64,000 bases of DNA from Agarivorans sp050870875 (lineage in GTDB: Bacteria > Pseudomonadota > Gammaproteobacteria > Enterobacterales > Celerinatantimonadaceae), in NCBI RefSeq assembly GCF_050870875.2, contig NZ_CP194041.2, positions 4,774,001 through 4,838,000 on the forward strand, given 5' to 3'. Position numbers and translations under genes: made by a program. Positions 18,013 through 26,595 of the stretch are shown one piece after another (the stretch's first letter is position 1; the number at the start of each line of letters is the position of its first letter). The notes under the pieces were generated by a model. That model did no database searches, had not been told where the DNA came from, and worked only from the letters and a program-made list of their open reading frames with translations.

Positions 18013-18715
18013 GTCGACCTCCTAAATTAACCGCAGGCAAGTCAACGACTTGAGTAAAACGCTGCGCTAAATCATGATCATGACTCACCAATAACAGGCT
18101 GCTATCACAGTGCTCTAACTCAGCCATCAACAAGTTCATGAAATGTTCTCGATTCACTTTATCAAGCGCCGAGGTGGGTTCATCGGCAATGATTAAGGCT
18201 GGTGAACCAATCATCGCTCGTGCCGCTGCCACCCGTTGCTGCTGACCGATACTCAATTGCCCCACCGCTTGATGTAATTGTTTGTCGGGCAATTGCAGAT
18301 GGGACAATAAGCGTCGTGCTTCTTCGATAACGCTGGAAGAACGGCTTAAAGCGCGCTGTTTGCGCAACTTCGAAAACTGGCAGGCTAAGGCTACGTTTTC
18401 CAAAACTGATAAGTAAGGCAACAAATTGAACTGCTGAAACACATAACCGATATGATCAGCTCGTAATTGATCTCGACCCGCAGAACTGAGGCTATCGCAG
18501 TCTTGCCCCATAAATCGCAACTGGCCTTGTTGAGGGCTAATCACCCCAGCAATCAAACTCAGCAGGGTCGATTTCCCACAGCCGCTAGGCCCATGAATAA
18601 AGGTATGACTCGCAGGCGCAATGCTTAAATGGGGAATATGGATAGCCGGGTGAGTCTCACCCGGCCAAGCAAATACCACCTCATCTAAACACAATAGAGA
18701 AGCAGATTCAGGCAT
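17999..18715 (-). CDS. ABC transporter ATP-binding protein of the zinc operon
   Basis: 238-residue ATPase of the LolD/MacB group. Walker A GPSGCGKST is at 43-51, the Q-loop region is GYVFQQFNLLPYL, the signature reads LSIGQQQR (Ile in place of the common second Gly of LSGGQ), and Walker B is LIIADEPTSALD. An insertion of Ser, Arg and Lys residues (KLRKQRALSRSSSVIEE) sits before the signature helix. It lies one base after zrgA and overlaps the permease gene, giving a tight operon. Confidence 0.88.
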   Translation of the reverse strand: MPESASLLCLDEVVFAWPGETHPAIHIPHLSIAPASHTFIHGPSGCGKSTLLSLIAGVISPQQGQLRFMGQDCDSLSSAGRDQLRADHIGYVFQQFNLLPYLSVLENVALACQFSKLRKQRALSRSSSVIEEARRLLSHLQLPDKQLHQAVGQLSIGQQQRVAAARAMIGSPALIIADEPTSALDKVNREHFMNLLMAELEHCDSSLLLVSHDHDLAQRFTQVVDLPAVNLGGRHESA

Positions 18716-18716
18716 C

Positions 18717-19355
18717 TTATAGGGCTACCTTGTGTTGCTCTGCAGTCACCTCAATCGCAATTTGACCGCGATCGCTAGCGCCTTGAACCAGAATTTTTTG
18801 CATCCGAGGGAAGCGCTCAAACCAGTGCAAATTAAAGCTTTGCAACTCCGATAACTGGTGACAGTGAAAATGATAACTGAAAGTCACATCCTGATGACCA
18901 CTGTGTTCGTGGTCATGCTCATGATCCGCTGCTTCATGTTCGTGCTCATGATCTGCTGCTTCATGCTCGTGTTCATGCTCATGATCCGCCGCTTCATGTT
19001 CGTGCTCATGATCATGATCTGCCGCTTCATGCTCGTGCTCGTGATCACTTTGCTGCAAAGCCCCCCACTCTTGACTCAAGCTTTCTAATTCGCAGTCGCC
19101 GCCATTAAAACTGAACAGCTGCGGAGCATTTTCAATTTGCAGCTTAGCCGCAGCTAAAGCCTGTTGTTCCGCCGCTGTGACAGGGGCGTGCTCAAAACCT
19201 AATAAATTATCCGCAGGCGAATGAATTTCAATCGCCAATTCTTCATCACCGGCAGCAAAAAATAGTTCCGCAACACCGTGCTGGTGGGCAGATTGCGCAT
19301 ACGTCACGCCACTCAACAGGCCAAAGCCTGCTAACAAAACAGATCTTAATTTCAT
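18717..19355 (-). CDS. zrgA: ZrgA-family (DUF2796) zinc uptake protein with His-rich region
   Basis: 212-residue periplasmic protein. Signal peptide 1-20 ends VTYA, the mature start AHQHGVAEL is typical of the family, and a DUF2796 core carries Cys88. A His/Glu/Asp-rich block spans 104-154 with four imperfect repeats ending in EAADH. The C-terminal domain contains FHCHQLSELQSF. V. cholerae ZrgA is a His-rich periplasmic zinc protein needed for ABC-type zinc uptake. The neighbouring ATPase, permease and DUF3299 genes fit the same system. I looked for a Zur box in the 40 bases upstream and found no clear one. Confidence 0.88.
   Translation of the reverse strand: MKLRSVLLAGFGLLSGVTYAQSAHQHGVAELFFAAGDEELAIEIHSPADNLLGFEHAPVTAAEQQALAAAKLQIENAPQLFSFNGGDCELESLSQEWGALQQSDHEHEHEAADHDHEHEHEAADHEHEHEHEAADHEHEHEAADHEHDHEHSGHQDVTFSYHFHCHQLSELQSFNLHWFERFPRMQKILVQGASDRGQIAIEVTAEQHKVAL
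18894..19046 (-). repeat. In-frame repeat coding the His-rich zinc-binding block
   Basis: About 150 bases of imperfect repeats rich in CATGAGCACGAACATG-type codons alternate His with Glu or Asp, punctuated by Glu-Ala-Ala-Asp. There are four punctuated units of unequal length. Because the units are near-identical at DNA level, slippage could change the number of His residues without breaking frame. Confidence 0.85.
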
Positions 19356-19395
19356 TGTATATATCCATGGTTAACTAAAAATAAATGTAATTAAA

Positions 19396-19686
19396 TTAGT
19401 ACCATGGAACAGGTGGCGCGCGCGCAATTGCGCGTAGAGTATGCAGCCAAGTATAACGATAGTTTACCGTTTGATAAGCAATGCCAACCACCGCAAAGGC
19501 GATAAATAGAGCGCTACAACAAATCGCTGTCGATAATTGGCCAAGGTGAAAACATAGCGGGCAGTGATGCTCGGAATGATGCGGGTTGAGTTTCTCGACT
19601 TGGTGTTCGCCCCAGACGAAGGCAAAGGCAAAAACTGACAGGATCAGTAGCCAAGAAACCCTTTGCTGCCAATGACGAATACGCAT
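19396..19686 (-). CDS. Small membrane protein, first gene of the zinc operon (DUF2607/DUF2946-like)
   Basis: 96 residues from the ATG at 19686, chosen because AAGG lies at a normal distance. A TTG eleven codons upstream is the alternative. Helix about 8-26 is followed by the metal-ligand-rich stretch HHSEHHCPLCFHLGQ, a second helix (about 47-66) and a C-terminal RAPP motif, as in small DUF2607/DUF2946 proteins. It lies 40 bases ahead of zrgA on the same strand. The His/Cys cluster suggests a metal-handling part in the same operon. Exact function unknown. Confidence 0.72.
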   Translation of the reverse strand: MRIRHWQQRVSWLLILSVFAFAFVWGEHQVEKLNPHHSEHHCPLCFHLGQLSTAICCSALFIAFAVVGIAYQTVNYRYTWLHTLRAIARAPPVPWY

Positions 19687-19707
19687 CACTCTACCTTGTA
19701 TTCCTTC

Positions 19708-19740
19708 GCTTCTCGACAAGCTTAAATGCCATCGAGAAGC
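19708..19740 (-). terminator. Hairpin at the DUF2797 / zinc-operon junction
   Basis: Perfect 9-bp inverted repeat (GCTTCTCGA and TCGAGAAGC, 15-base loop) covering the DUF2797 stop codon and ending 21 bases before the ATG of the next gene. No T-run follows on the minus strand, so it may be a partial terminator or protect the RNA end. Confidence 0.4.
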
Positions 19741-20543
19741 TTAATTTCATAAGAACTATACTTTCTTATATTTATCACGCCATTGTTAAAGATTAAATAC
19801 TGACCTTTAATTCCTTGTAATATTCCTGTAACTAATGGATTTTTATCTAAGTTAAAACTGCTTATTTTACTCGGGAATTGTTCAACCGGATAACTTAACT
19901 CCGTCATCGGCTGGTCATTCAAGGCGGTGATTGAATCGAGTCCATAACGCTCGGCCAAGTCGCTAAGAACGTTGCTAATCTGCGGTAATAAACGCTCTCG
20001 TTCGGCAAACAAGTCTAATCGACTCGCGTTTCCTTTCAACATCGTACGCCAATTGGTTTTATCGGCCACTAATTTGGCTAATTCAACTTCCACTAAACCT
20101 GATAACTGGCGAGTCGCCACTTGGAAAATAGCCAAAGCCTGAGTCGCACCTTGATCGATCCAACGTGTGGGAATTTGATTATGCCGAGTAATTCCCACCT
20201 TCAGCCCAGAGGTATTGGCTAAATAAACATAGTGCGGGATCATACAATTATTTTCGCCCCACTCCGGCTCACGGCAAGTCCCTGCAGCATAGTGACAAGT
20301 TTCCGGCTTCATAATGCACATGTCACAGCTGGCCAATTTACGCATACATACAAAACAGTGGCCTTGCGAGTAACTCTTCTTAGTGCCCTTTCCGCAATTT
20401 CGACACTGAATTTTCCCAGTGAATTCAAACGCGAGAGGCTTACCAATCAGGGGATTTAGGTGTAATTCTTGTTCGCCTAACGGCAAATAATATTGTATCT
20501 GCTCGGCCAATACGCCGCGCATTTTTGATAAGTGGCCCTGCAT
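19722..20543 (-). CDS. DUF2797 domain protein
   Basis: 273 residues of unknown function. A Cys-rich N-terminal part has paired cysteines at 47/50, 63/66 and 73/76 plus Cys83, 90 and 100, probably structural zinc sites. A following YVYLANTSGLKVGITR stretch (105-120) resembles the start of a GIY-YIG fold. The rest is helical. This matches the DUF2797 family, whose role is not established. It lies 36 bases upstream of the zinc operon's first gene on the same strand, and cotranscription is possible but a hairpin intervenes. Confidence 0.82.
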   Translation of the reverse strand: MQGHLSKMRGVLAEQIQYYLPLGEQELHLNPLIGKPLAFEFTGKIQCRNCGKGTKKSYSQGHCFVCMRKLASCDMCIMKPETCHYAAGTCREPEWGENNCMIPHYVYLANTSGLKVGITRHNQIPTRWIDQGATQALAIFQVATRQLSGLVEVELAKLVADKTNWRTMLKGNASRLDLFAERERLLPQISNVLSDLAERYGLDSITALNDQPMTELSYPVEQFPSKISSFNLDKNPLVTGILQGIKGQYLIFNNGVINIRKYSSYEIKLLDGI

Positions 20544-20612
20544 TTCAGAAGTACTCAGATTGGCTCAAAGGTTGAGCAGTGTAATGCAAAGTGAAGGCTT
20601 TGTGTAGCGAGC

Positions 20613-21332
20613 TTAGTAAGGGTAGTTCTCATCACTGCCGAGCAGCTCTATCATCAATTGTCGTAATTCTCCATTGGCTATCAACTGACTCATGCCTAAA
20701 TCAAAAAGTTTTAGTAAGTCACGCCCTTTTTCATTCGCGACAAAACAAAACTGAGAATTATTCTCTAACACACTATCAATAAAAATAAAATTTGAAGGCT
20801 TTGGCATTTTGGTCAATAGCAGTTCTATGTCTTCTCGATACTCGATCACGGCATCCACTCGGCCCAAATTAAGTAAATTTAGCATCTGAACTAAATTAGA
20901 ATACTCTCGATAAATAACCCCGCGAGGTAATAGCTCCCCCCAATTGTAACCCAAACGAGAGATCACTTTTTTACCCACTAAGTCCTGATTGCTTTGATAA
21001 GAGCCTGCAAATTGTGATGTTGTCAGCATATCAACTCGATCGACTTCAACCGCATACAGAGAACAATAGGCCGATGAAAAATCATCACTGGAACCACCGA
21101 AAGCAATATCAACAAGCTGATGATCTAATAAAGCAATGCTACGAGGGAAAGGCACAAAATGAGGGGATATCGATGTATCCGGAAAAATTCGTTGTAATAA
21201 GCTAAAATAATAGCCCGTGCCGTCACGATGGGCGTAATTAGTCCATTCACCAGTCGCAATATTAATTGAATGCACCGCCCCCAGCGACACCGACCACCAG
21301 CAACATAACAGAATCAATAAGATCCGCACCAC
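20613..21332 (-). CDS. Periplasmic solute-binding-like protein (SBP family 3)
   Basis: 239 residues beginning with a signal peptide (LLILLCCWWSVSLGA, cleavage near 19). The rest fits the bacterial solute-binding family 3 fold, with INIATGEWTNYAHRDGTGYYFSLL at the N-terminal lobe and a second-lobe segment DLVGKKVISRLGYNWG. There is no neighbouring permease or ATPase gene. Many such stand-alone proteins in marine gammaproteobacteria are orphan sensors or binding proteins. Ligand unknown. Confidence 0.8.
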   Translation of the reverse strand: MVRILLILLCCWWSVSLGAVHSINIATGEWTNYAHRDGTGYYFSLLQRIFPDTSISPHFVPFPRSIALLDHQLVDIAFGGSSDDFSSAYCSLYAVEVDRVDMLTTSQFAGSYQSNQDLVGKKVISRLGYNWGELLPRGVIYREYSNLVQMLNLLNLGRVDAVIEYREDIELLLTKMPKPSNFIFIDSVLENNSQFCFVANEKGRDLLKLFDLGMSQLIANGELRQLMIELLGSDENYPY

Positions 21333-21432
21333 ATCCTCGCTAAGCTAAGCTCTCTCATTTAGCTTAGCAAAGGAACCGCAAACCGCCCTTTAATATGAAG
21401 GTTATGATTAAGTCTGTCTAGTAAGCTTTGGT

Positions 21433-22380
21433 TTAGAATCCCATGCCTTCAAGGAGCCCATTCTTTTTCGCCAAAGAACTTGGTGTATCATCGTCGGAGA
21501 CCCGATCAGCACCGCGTAACATCGCATCAATAAGCTCACCAGCATCAAACTTAGTTAAGGCCTCATCGGCACCGACTTGGTGGGCACGATCAACACTAAT
21601 CTCACTGGACAACGAAGTATGCAAAATAATATAGGCATCGGCAACTTGTGGGTCACTGCGAACTTCAAAGGTTAATTCATAGCCATCTAAACCCGGCATT
21701 TCAATATCACTCACTAGGATATCAATCGCTTGTTTGCTTACCGCTGCCTGTTGCATCATCTTCAGCGCGGTCGCGCCATCACTGGCCATTTGGTAGTCAA
21801 TTTCGATACTATCCAAAGCGCTCGACAGCTGCTTACGCGCAGTTGCAGAATCGTCCACCAATAAGATCCGCAACTGACTCAAGATGGCTTGATCAGGTAA
21901 GCTCACAGAAACTCGGATCCGATCTTCATCATCAGGGAACACCGTAGCAATCAGCTTCTCAATGTCGAGCAACTGAACCAATTTATCATCGACCCGAGTG
22001 ACCCCTGTTACAAATGCATCTTTACCTAAAGTGCTAGGCGGTGGATCAATGTCACGCCAGCGACATTCGGTAATACGTTCAATCCCGCGCACTAAAAAGC
22101 CAATAGTTTGGCGGCTCACATCGGTAATAATAATTGAGCAGCTGGCTCGTTCTTCTTCGGTAATTGGCCGATACCCCACTGCAGCCGCCATATCTACCAC
22201 CGAGATGGTTTGACCGCGCAATGAAGCAGATCCCAACACAAATGGATGAGACTGTGGCAGGGCGGTAAGACGTGTATAGGGAACGATCTCACGCACTTTC
22301 AAAGTACCAATTGCAAATAGTTGATTTAACGACAACCGAAAATGCAACAAACCTTGGGTTTGACTGGTGGCGCTGCTCAT
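21433..22380 (-). CDS. cheV: Chemotaxis protein CheV
   Basis: Coupling protein that joins receptors to CheA and can be phosphorylated. From the ATG at 22380 (preceded by GAAGGA) it has 315 residues: a CheW-like domain (about 5-150) and a receiver domain (about 170-300) with the acidic pair Asp176-Asp177 and acceptor Asp225 in LVSDIEMPG. An upstream in-frame start would add 21 residues of unlikely sequence. No other chemotaxis gene is nearby, usual for cheV. Confidence 0.93.
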   Translation of the reverse strand: MSSATSQTQGLLHFRLSLNQLFAIGTLKVREIVPYTRLTALPQSHPFVLGSASLRGQTISVVDMAAAVGYRPITEEERASCSIIITDVSRQTIGFLVRGIERITECRWRDIDPPPSTLGKDAFVTGVTRVDDKLVQLLDIEKLIATVFPDDEDRIRVSVSLPDQAILSQLRILLVDDSATARKQLSSALDSIEIDYQMASDGATALKMMQQAAVSKQAIDILVSDIEMPGLDGYELTFEVRSDPQVADAYIILHTSLSSEISVDRAHQVGADEALTKFDAGELIDAMLRGADRVSDDDTPSSLAKKNGLLEGMGF

Positions 22381-22439
22381 AAGACATCCTTCGTAATTTG
22401 ATTCATGAACAATAAAATTTAAGCGCTGAGCCTGACCAT

Positions 22440-23288
22440 TCAACCTTGGTCGGCCAGTCGAAACTGCTCACATACTTGTTTGATTATAGCGTTACTACAA
22501 ACTAAGTGTGGTTGAGTAGCGCAAACGACTACAATATCAATTGCTGGTAATGACGGCATTGTTTTAGCGCACAATTCTAACAAATCTCCTTTGCTAGAAC
22601 GAGCCATCGTTGCAACTGCCAACCCCTGCGCCACCAAACCATATAAACCACTGTGATTGGCGCTAGTTGCAATCAGTCGATAGGGTATCTCAGCCTTATC
22701 TAAACCGTCGATGGCACTACGATGAAACTTACAATCCGCTTCGTAAAGTGCTATCGCCAAGGGACTTTGAAGATGAGGGTTAATTTCAGCTGAACTCACC
22801 CAAACTCCTTGATCATGACGCAATAGATAACCTTCATCGCTATTTGGCGTACGAGTTAACACCGCTATATCCAGTTCACCCTGATCCAACTGCTGGCGTA
22901 AGCGATAACTTGGGGCAGAACTCAAACGTAAACATACATTAGGGATCTGTTGTTGTAATAGCTGAACCAGTAACGGCATCACCGATCGGCTGTAATCGTC
23001 TGGACAACCCAATCGTAATTCCACCTGCGTCTGCGGTTCTTTTAGCTCCTTCAGCGCCAAATCGTGCAAGCTGACAATACGTCGAGCATAACTGGCCAAG
23101 GCCTGCCCCGCGAGAGTCAAAACCAAGCCGCGGCCCTCTTTTTCAAACAAAGGACGATCACTCTCTTGCTGCAGCTTTTTCATTTGTGCACTAATCGCCG
23201 ACTGCGTACGAAAAGTCTGGCTGGCCGCTCGCGTAAAACTGCCAGTGTCCATGATTGCCACTAAACTACGCAGCGCATCAATATCCAT
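22440..23288 (-). CDS. LysR-family transcriptional regulator
   Basis: About 282 residues when started at the ATG of MDIDALRSLVAIMD (23288), which aligns with the usual LysR N-terminus. A TTG twelve codons upstream is possible. The winged helix-turn-helix (about 1-60) contains GSFTRAASQTFRTQSAISAQ, and the rest is a LysR substrate-binding domain. It is divergent from the glutathione transferase gene at 23393 with a 104-base gap, so control of that gene is a reasonable guess. It lies 59 bases upstream of cheV on the same strand. Effector unknown. Confidence 0.85.
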   Translation of the reverse strand: MDIDALRSLVAIMDTGSFTRAASQTFRTQSAISAQMKKLQQESDRPLFEKEGRGLVLTLAGQALASYARRIVSLHDLALKELKEPQTQVELRLGCPDDYSRSVMPLLVQLLQQQIPNVCLRLSSAPSYRLRQQLDQGELDIAVLTRTPNSDEGYLLRHDQGVWVSSAEINPHLQSPLAIALYEADCKFHRSAIDGLDKAEIPYRLIATSANHSGLYGLVAQGLAVATMARSSKGDLLELCAKTMPSLPAIDIVVVCATQPHLVCSNAIIKQVCEQFRLADQG

Positions 23289-23392
23289 CTTCAACCCATC
23301 AACAGCATTTATCAGTGCCATCAAAAATAATCGTTATTCATTACACAAGCAACTTGCGACACTCATCCTAAGCCACACAACAAGGAAATAAC

Positions 23393-24013
23393 ATGATATT
23401 GCACGATTATTTGCCATCGGGAAATGGCTATAAAATTAGATTATTACTGAGCCTGCTCGGCCAAGATTATCAACTAAAGTGCTACGACATTGTACAGGGG
23501 GAGACCCACACCGAAGCATTTCTAAAACTTAACGCTAACGGTAAGATCCCAGTGTTAGAGTTCGACGATGGCCGCAGTTTAACCGAATCAAATGCCATCT
23601 TGTATTACCTTGCTCAAGGAACACCCTATTGGCCTGAGGAATTGTGGCAGCAAAGCCAAGTACTACGCTGGATGAACTTTGAACAATATAGCCATGAGCC
23701 AAATATCGCGACGTTGCGATTCTGGTTAGGCCATGCAGGGATGAATCAACAACGCCAAGCACAATGGGCCGATAAAAAAGCGGCAGGCTATGCCGCCTTA
23801 AAGGTCATGGAGCAACACTTAAGCGAGCACCCTTATTTTGTGGGCGAGCAATTCAGCATCGCCGACATCGCGCTATATGCTTATACCCATGTGGCCGAAG
23901 AAGCTGAATTTGACTTGTCCACCTTTCCTGCGATTCAAGCTTGGTGCTATGCCATTACACAAACCACAAACTATGTGGACATCACCGATGATTCTGCGCG
24001 ACTCAAGCCGTAA
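23393..24013 (+). CDS. Glutathione S-transferase family protein
   Basis: 206 residues. The N-terminal thioredoxin-like domain (about 1-78) has the glutathione-binding NGKIPVLEFDDGRSLTESNAI pattern including the cis-Pro and the ESNAI motif. The all-helical C-terminal domain (about 88-200) has FSIADIALYAY. It is closest in look to the bacterial beta/zeta-type enzymes, and the substrate is not evident. It is divergent from a LysR gene and ends at a strong terminator. Confidence 0.87.
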   Translation: MILHDYLPSGNGYKIRLLLSLLGQDYQLKCYDIVQGETHTEAFLKLNANGKIPVLEFDDGRSLTESNAILYYLAQGTPYWPEELWQQSQVLRWMNFEQYSHEPNIATLRFWLGHAGMNQQRQAQWADKKAAGYAALKVMEQHLSEHPYFVGEQFSIADIALYAYTHVAEEAEFDLSTFPAIQAWCYAITQTTNYVDITDDSARLKP

Positions 24014-24015
24014 GT

Positions 24016-24047
24016 AAAGCAAAGCCGAGATCACTCGGCTTTGCTTT
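24016..24047 (+). terminator. Rho-independent terminator after the GST gene
   Basis: Perfect 14-bp stem (AAAGCAAAGCCGAG with CTCGGCTTTGCTTT) and a four-base ATCA loop, starting three bases past the GST stop codon. The A-run and T-run ends would serve both strands. Confidence 0.8.
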
Positions 24048-24053
24048 CGCCCT

Positions 24054-24138
24054 CACAACTTCACAACTTCACAACTTCACACCTTCACAACTTCACAACT
24101 TCACAACTTCACAACTTCACAACTTCACAACTTCACAA
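24054..24138. repeat. Octanucleotide tandem repeat (CACAACTT)n
   Basis: Ten full 8-base units at 24054-24133 plus a partial CACAA. Nine are identical CACAACTT and the fourth reads CACACCTT. The tract overlaps the last bases of the oxidoreductase gene at 24125 (its TGA stop and last codons fall inside the array when read on the minus strand as AAGTTGTG). It fills the gap between the GST terminator and that gene, and probably expanded by slippage from the gene end. Confidence 0.95.
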
Positions 24139-25120
24139 GCAGCTTGCCCTGGTTTTCCCCATTAAACAGCAAATTAATTCCATCGATAGCTGAAACTAAA
24201 CCTTCTAATACATGAACTCGGTATTGCAGTTGGCCCGCTTGTAAATACCCAGCCACCTGTTGCATCAGTTGCGGTGCACGATGTAAATGATCGGGCATGG
24301 TAAAACCTTGAATGGTTAAACGCTTCTTAATAATCGTCATCCAGTTAGGGCCAGCTGAAGGGGTTGTTGCGTTATAGTCCGAGATCATCCCACAAACCAC
24401 GATTCTACCGAAGGCATTCATGTTATCCATTGCCGCTTGTTGGATCGCGCCACCGGTATTTTCAAAATAAATATCAACGCCGGCTGGCGTTAACGCAGCC
24501 ACCCGTTGCGCAACATCTTCGATTTTATAGTTAATCGCGCCATCAAAGCCCAAATCTTCCACTAACCAACGACATTTTTCATCACTACCTGCAACACCTA
24601 TCACTCGTAAACCCTCGGCTTTAGCAAGTTGCCCAACCAATGAACCCACCGAGCCCGCAGCACCGCTCACTAATAGGGTTTCTCCCGACTTGGGCTTAGC
24701 AATTTCTAATAGACCCTGCGCAGCGGTCATCCCTGGCAGCGCTAATACCGCTAATACTGCTTCTGCCGACAAACCTGAAGGAATAATATTCACCCCCTTG
24801 CCTTGACTAACCGTCTGTTCAGTCCAGCCAAACATACCCATCACCATCGCCCCCACCGGAAAATCAGGGTGCAAGGACTCAAGCACTTCACCAATCCCAC
24901 TGGCACGCATCACCTCACCCAAACCAACGGGTGGAATGTAACTCTCAGTATCGGCACTCATCCAACCACGCATCGCAGGATCTAAAGACATATGAGTTTG
25001 TTTGACTCGAAACTCGCCAGCTTGCAGCGGCTGAGCTTGATGTTCGCGAAGCTCAAAACAGTTTGCTTCTATCGTTGCAGAAGGACGTTTTACCAAATGA
25101 ATCGACTGATAGTTAGTCAT
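24125..25120 (-). CDS. NADP-dependent oxidoreductase, MDR superfamily (CurA/2-alkenal reductase-like)
   Basis: 331-residue zinc-free medium-chain reductase. It starts MTNYQSIHLVKRP, has the family block HMSLDPAMRGWM near 44-55, the nucleotide-binding motif SGAAGSVGSLVGQLAKAEG, and EVMRASGIGEVLES. Related enzymes (CurA, leukotriene B4 12-hydroxydehydrogenase-like) reduce the double bond of enones. The substrate here is unknown. The stop codon lies in an 8-base repeat tract, so slippage could alter the extreme C-terminus. It is divergent from a LysR gene at 25250, the probable regulator. Confidence 0.86.
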   Translation of the reverse strand: MTNYQSIHLVKRPSATIEANCFELREHQAQPLQAGEFRVKQTHMSLDPAMRGWMSADTESYIPPVGLGEVMRASGIGEVLESLHPDFPVGAMVMGMFGWTEQTVSQGKGVNIIPSGLSAEAVLAVLALPGMTAAQGLLEIAKPKSGETLLVSGAAGSVGSLVGQLAKAEGLRVIGVAGSDEKCRWLVEDLGFDGAINYKIEDVAQRVAALTPAGVDIYFENTGGAIQQAAMDNMNAFGRIVVCGMISDYNATTPSAGPNWMTIIKKRLTIQGFTMPDHLHRAPQLMQQVAGYLQAGQLQYRVHVLEGLVSAIDGINLLFNGENQGKLLVKL

Positions 25121-25249
25121 AAAAGCTCCTAAATGAATAAATGACGTTCATACTATATTGTTATCAAGAATGATTATAAATAATCCTTAGCATTGGAATA
25201 AACAGCCACTTAAGCTAAACTTTATTGTCTTTTCGACAACAATAAACCA

Positions 25250-26149
25250 ATGAATAAGCTCAGAGCACTACAGTATTTCGCCCATATTGCCGAATCGACC
25301 AGTTTCACCAAAACAGCGGAGGCCTTCTCAGTCCCCCCTTCTTCGGTCTCTCGACGAATTAGCGATTTAGAAGCCATGCTTCAGCAACAGCTGTTACAGC
25401 GTAGCACCCGGCAAGTAAAGCTGACGGAATTGGGGGCGCTGTATTACCAACAAATAAAACCTGCCCTGCTGCAACTGAATGACGCCGAAGATCTGATCCA
25501 GCAACAGAATCAGCATCCCAGTGGCCTACTATCCATTAGTGCAATGCCGAGCTACGGTGAGCAGTGTTTAACACCAATATTAAGCAAGTTCTCGCAACTT
25601 TATCCCGACATTATTCTGGATCTACACTTTAGCGACCAATTAGCAAATTTAAGCCGCGACCAGATAGATATTGCTATCCGCAGTGGTCTCGCCCCCGACG
25701 AGCGGGTTGTCGCGAAAAAGCTGTCGAATAATGATTTTGTATTGTGCGCAGCACCACACTACCTCGCCACAAAAGGTCAACCCACCAGCCCGCAAGATCT
25801 CAACCAACATCCTAGTTTGCGTTATCGTAGCCCCGAGCGAGTTCTCCCTTGGATGTATATCGACGCCCAGCAAGCGTGGCAGACATTGCAGCCCCCCATC
25901 CGCTTAATTAGCAATCATGGCAAAAGCATCGTTAATGCGGCGATCCAAGGCGAAGGTATTGCACTATTGCCAGAATGGGGGATCAGCAAACAACTGGCTG
26001 AGGGTAGCTTGATGAGCTTCAGTGTTGGCCCCAAAATTTGTCTTACTCCGGCTAAATCCACCGGTATATATTTGTTATATCAAGGGCTTAAGTATCAAAT
26101 ACCTAAAATACGAGTTGCGGTGGATTTCCTACTTCATCATCTTCGCTAA
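25250..26149 (+). CDS. LysR-family transcriptional regulator
   Basis: 299 residues. The helix-turn-helix at about 1-60 (ALQYFAHIAESTSFTKTAEAF, then PPSSVSRRISDLE) matches the CrgA/AaeR-like subgroup. The effector domain continues to about 295, including DIAIRSGLAPDERVV. It is divergent from the MDR oxidoreductase across a 129-base gap. No polycistronic partner follows. Effector unknown. Confidence 0.86.
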   Translation: MNKLRALQYFAHIAESTSFTKTAEAFSVPPSSVSRRISDLEAMLQQQLLQRSTRQVKLTELGALYYQQIKPALLQLNDAEDLIQQQNQHPSGLLSISAMPSYGEQCLTPILSKFSQLYPDIILDLHFSDQLANLSRDQIDIAIRSGLAPDERVVAKKLSNNDFVLCAAPHYLATKGQPTSPQDLNQHPSLRYRSPERVLPWMYIDAQQAWQTLQPPIRLISNHGKSIVNAAIQGEGIALLPEWGISKQLAEGSLMSFSVGPKICLTPAKSTGIYLLYQGLKYQIPKIRVAVDFLLHHLR

Positions 26150-26595
26150 AGAGGATTAATTTAGGGTGACTATATCGATGAAGCCAGCAAGGCCCATGAA
26201 GTATCCTCATTGACATGAATCATCAACAGTCCTGCAGCAATCAATCGCTGGCGCTGCCCAAAAATTTCCGCCGTCAACATTGATGACTAAAATTGGCTTT
26301 ATTCAAGCCCGTTTACAGCTTTCTAACACCTCTCAAAGGTGTTCATTTCGAACAATTATTAGGCGCTAAAAATAAATCACGTCTGGACAAAAGTTTAGTA
26401 TTGGCCTATCAATAGATAACACAAAGTAATTAACTGTCTTTTTACTCAAATGCAGATAAAAACTTCAACTTTGAGAGTCAAGTGACGAAAATTTGCACTT
26501 TTATTTAGGCGATTATTTGTTACGCTTGTGTTAAGGGTAAAGCTTGATTGATAGGTTTTATCTAAGCAATAAGCTCTTAGCAAAAGGATCTGTGT
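26150..26595 (+). other. 446-base gap upstream of the polyamine transporter
   Basis: No convincing gene or RNA. A 7-bp hairpin at 26325-26343 (AACACCT with AGGTGTT) could be a weak terminator for the LysR gene. The 130 bases before the transporter are AT-rich, as for a promoter. I tested for a sigma-54 GG-N10-GC element and found none. AAAGGA precedes the ATG of the ATPase gene. Confidence 0.4.

Noticed and set aside
19356..19395. Possible Zur box before zrgA
   Set aside because: The region is AT-rich but lacks the GTTATANNATAAC-type palindrome.
24054..24138. Octanucleotide tract as a CRISPR array
   Set aside because: Units are 8 bases without spacers; it is a simple tandem repeat.
26470..26530. 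Possible sigma-54 promoter (TTGCAC near 26492) before the polyamine transporter
   Set aside because: The required GG at -24 with ten bases to GC is absent.
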